Shown: piece after piece, positions 61,316 to 64,000 of the stretch
Layout: each line of letters starts with the position of its first letter
How positions within the stretch are numbered: the stretch's first letter is position 1
DNA from: Flavobacterium sp. AG291
GTDB lineage: Bacteria; Bacteroidota; Bacteroidia; Flavobacteriales; Flavobacteriaceae
Direction: 5' to 3'
Assembly (NCBI RefSeq): GCF_003350375.1
Contig: NZ_QQAR01000003.1
Location: 186,001 to 250,000 of the forward strand
Length of the DNA: 64,000 bases
Notes under the pieces: generated by a model
The model's input: the letters and a program-made list of their open reading frames with translations, nothing else
Told to the model about the DNA's origin: nothing
Databases searched by the model: none
Made by a program: the position numbers and the translations under genes

Positions 61316-64000
61316 CCAGCGTACAAATTTAAAACAAATAGCAGTATCAAAAAATTTAAAAAAATACTTATCAGAACGATAATCGGGATTATCGTATTTA
61401 TACTGCTGTTGGGTATCATGCTGTCTTTGCCATTTGTACAAACAGCTATCGGTCATTATGCTACCGATAAGCTAAACAAAGACTTTGGTACAAACATAAG
61501 TGTCGAAAAGATTGCCATCTCTGTTTTTGGTGGCGTTAAGTTAAAAGGCGTACTTATTCTTGATCATCACAAAGATACACTTGTTTCAGCTAACAGGATC
61601 CAGACGAATATATTAAATGTAAGAGGGGTTCTGGACAGTAAGCTGCGATTTGGTGTTATCCGATCGGACAGGTTAAACTTCCACATGAAGACCTACAAAG
61701 GTGAAAAGGTATCAAACCTTGATGTATTTGTAAAATCCTTTGATAATGGTAAGCCGGGTAGCGGTAAATTCAGGCTGAGGACAGATGAACTTTATGTGAC
61801 TAACGGAAGGTTCAGGCTGACTAATGAAAATGCTGTTACACCCCGTGTGCTTGATTTTAAAAAGCTTAACGGTGAACTTGGCGATTTCTATATTAAAGGG
61901 AGCGATGTGTCTGCAGATATAAAAAAACTATCACTGCTTGACCACAGAAAGCTTTTTGTTGAAAATCTTAAGGCAAAATTCAGCTATACCAAAACAAATA
62001 TAAAACTTGATGACCTGGAACTGGCTACATCAGAGTCAGCGCTAAAGGGGGCGGTTAAGCTTACTTATACCAGAGAAGACATGAAAGATTTTATCAATCG
62101 TGTCGATTTTGATTTTTTGATTGACAGGGCTACAGTGTCTTCCAATGAGCTGAATTATTTTTATAATGAGTTTGGCAAGAATCAAAAATTTTATCTTTCA
62201 ACAAGACTTAAGGGACCATTAAACAATTTTGTACTTCATGATCTTAAATTATTAGATAAAAATAATTCAGAAATTATCGGTTCGGTAAATTTCAGGCATC
62301 TTTTTGATAAGGAAGGTCCCGGATTTTACATGAATGGTAATTTTGACAGGGTTTCTTCTAATTATAATAACCTTAAAAACATAATGCCGAGGATACTGGG
62401 TAAAAGCTTACCTGTTATTCTTGAAAAATTTGGACGAATTGATTTGGTAGGTGATGTTGTTCTTACTAAAAAAGATCTTTCGACAAATATGTATGTTATG
62501 TCGGAACTTGGAGAGGCCACAGCAAATGTTTCGGTTAAAGATTATAATAAGCCCGATATAGCCACTTACCTGGGGACTATAGATCTTGAAGGTTTTAATG
62601 TAGGAGGTGTTATTGATAATAAAATGTTTGGCCTGGCAACACTTCATTTGGATGTAGATGGTCAGGGATTCAATAAACAATCATTAAATACTGCTGTTAA
62701 GGGCGATATTACCCAGTTTGTTATCAATAAATACAATTACAGGGATATTGATATTGATGGTAAATTTAAGTGGCCGTATTTTAATGGAACTGTAAATAGT
62801 AATGATCCTAACCTGAGGATGTCTTTTGACGGCTTGGTAGATATGAGTAAAAATCGTAACAATTACGATTTTGATATGCAGGTGGACTATGCCGATCTTC
62901 ACTTGCTGAACTTCATGAAAAAAGACACATTATCTATCTTTAAAGGTAATGTTGTGGCTAATGCCAGTGGTAATAGCCTTAACACACTTGCGGGTAGGCT
63001 TCATGTTAACAATCTTTCCTACCAAAATAGCAAGGACAGCTATTTCTTTGAAGATTTTACCGTTGATGCTTCTTATGATGAGAATAATGTGAGAACAGTT
63101 ACCCTTGATTCAAAAGATATTATTGAAGGAAGGGTTTCGGGGCTTTATGATATTAAAGAAGTACCCAAACTGGTTGAAAATGCTTTAGGAAGCCTTTATA
63201 CTAATTATTCTCCTTATAAAGTCAAGAAAGGGCAGTACCTGGATTTTAATTTCACGATTTATAATAAGATTGTTGAAGTTATTAATCCTGATATAATAGT
63301 AGGTGATAATACGGTGCTGAAGGGACGTATTAATGCTGATAAAGGAGAATTTATAATGTCTTTCGATTCTCCGATAATTACGGCCTTTAATAACCAGTTT
63401 GAAAAAATAGAGATAGATGTAAACAACAGAAATCCGTTGTATAATGCTTATGTGAGTATGGATACGGTACGGATGAAGAATTATAAAATATCCGATTTTA
63501 AAGCGGTTAACGTAACCAAGAACGATACTCTTTACCTGCGCTCTGAGTTTAAGGGAGGAAGCAAAGCCAAAGATTATTTCAACCTTAACCTGTACCACAC
63601 TATTGATAAGGACAATAAATCAGTTGTTGGATTTAAAAAATCAGAGATTGGGGTTAAGGATTATGTATGGTATATAAATGAAAATGACACTGAACAGAAT
63701 AAAATTGTTTTCAATAAAAAGCTTACTGATTTTACCATAGACAAATTGACGCTATCTCATAACGACCAAAAAGTTGAACTGGAAGGTATGCTGAAAGGGA
63801 AAGACTATAAGGATCTTAAGCTTGTTTTTAATGATGTAGATCTTAATAAGATAACCCCTTCGCTGGATAGCCTTAGTTTTGGAGGGAGGCTTAACGGTGA
63901 GGTTAGCCTGAAACAAAACAAACAGGAATTCCAGCCTGCGGCATCGGTTACTATTGATACACTTAAAGTTAATAAGTTTGATCTAGGAGATATGAAGCTT
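61316..64000 (+). CDS. TamB-like translocation/assembly protein, partial, start unclear
   Basis: A very long frame, open from just after a TAG at 61313-61315 to the window end (895 codons without stop). One N-terminal transmembrane helix (ILIRTIIGIIVFILLLGIML) leads into FVQTAIGHYATDKLN and GVKLKGVLILDHHKDTL. Long amphipathic beta-strand repeats follow, the AsmA/TamB pattern of proteins bridging inner and outer membranes for lipid or protein transfer. No ATG, GTG or TTG lies in this frame before the helix: the first TTG is 61409 and the first ATG 61418, both inside it. The ATG at 61309 is in another frame and ends after seven codons. A rare start codon or a one-base indel in the A runs at 61349-61364 is possible. 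The C-terminal TamB domain lies beyond the window. Confidence 0.85.

Overview
The window looks like chromosome of a Flavobacteriaceae bacterium (phylum Bacteroidota), probably Flavobacterium or a close relative. The evidence is AT-rich coding DNA, start codons without Shine-Dalgarno sequences, TAnnTTTG-type promoter boxes, and family content typical of the group: DUF2807/DUF4097 proteins, DUF4159, a TamB-like giant protein, a C40 peptidase without signal peptide, a GldL-like small membrane protein and an S41 protease of nearly 700 residues. It is mostly housekeeping sequence. I see no insertion sequence, prophage, CRISPR array, restriction system or secondary-metabolite cluster.

Layout. 1-4.8 kb: an aldehyde dehydrogenase (cut by the window start), a zinc alcohol dehydrogenase and a DUF779 protein, followed by an AraC regulator and a GAF histidine kinase. 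5-12 kb: release factor 2 with an intact programmed +1 frameshift, threonine aldolase, YbaB/EbfC, oligopeptidase B and a cysteine synthase/cystathionine beta-synthase family enzyme. 12-15.2 kb: an ECF sigma factor, a membrane protein resembling an anti-sigma factor, and two exported repeat proteins, probably an envelope-response operon. 15.3-22.6 kb: YebC, S41 protease, GcvT, NAD(P)HX repair enzyme, histidine ammonia-lyase. 22.7-26.9 kb: small conserved genes and a RimB-RimK fusion. 27-43 kb: ClpC, GyrA, a TPR protein, PheT, an M14 peptidase, DUF2490, a TM1410-like hydrolase and DnaK. 43-53 kb: GH5 hydrolase, an unusual Cys-motif/transmembrane/regulatory-domain protein, NlpC/P60 peptidase, thiolase, LpxD, and a redox patch (OsmC, esterase, OxyR). 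53-53.4 kb: Arg-Pro-Ser tRNA genes with degenerate tRNA remnants. 53.5-64 kb: PQQ-type sugar dehydrogenase fused to cytochrome c, THUMP-like methyltransferase, AI-2E exporter, DUF4159, DUF2200, RsmE, TsaD, and a TamB-like gene running off the end.

The most notable non-gene structures are: three copies of a ~180 bp intergenic repeat (one inverted; two flank the DUF2200 gene exactly 591 bp apart); tandem tRNA-Arg fragments carrying a duplicated terminator; clustered AAAGT octamer repeats at gene ends; the prfB frameshift cassette with an internal AGGAGG; and a sigma-54-like element upstream of dnaK. I found no clear new multi-gene defence or biosynthetic system. The best candidates for undescribed biology are the dispersed repeat family, the sigma/DUF4097/DUF2807 operon and the Cys-motif membrane protein at 44.4-45.1 kb.
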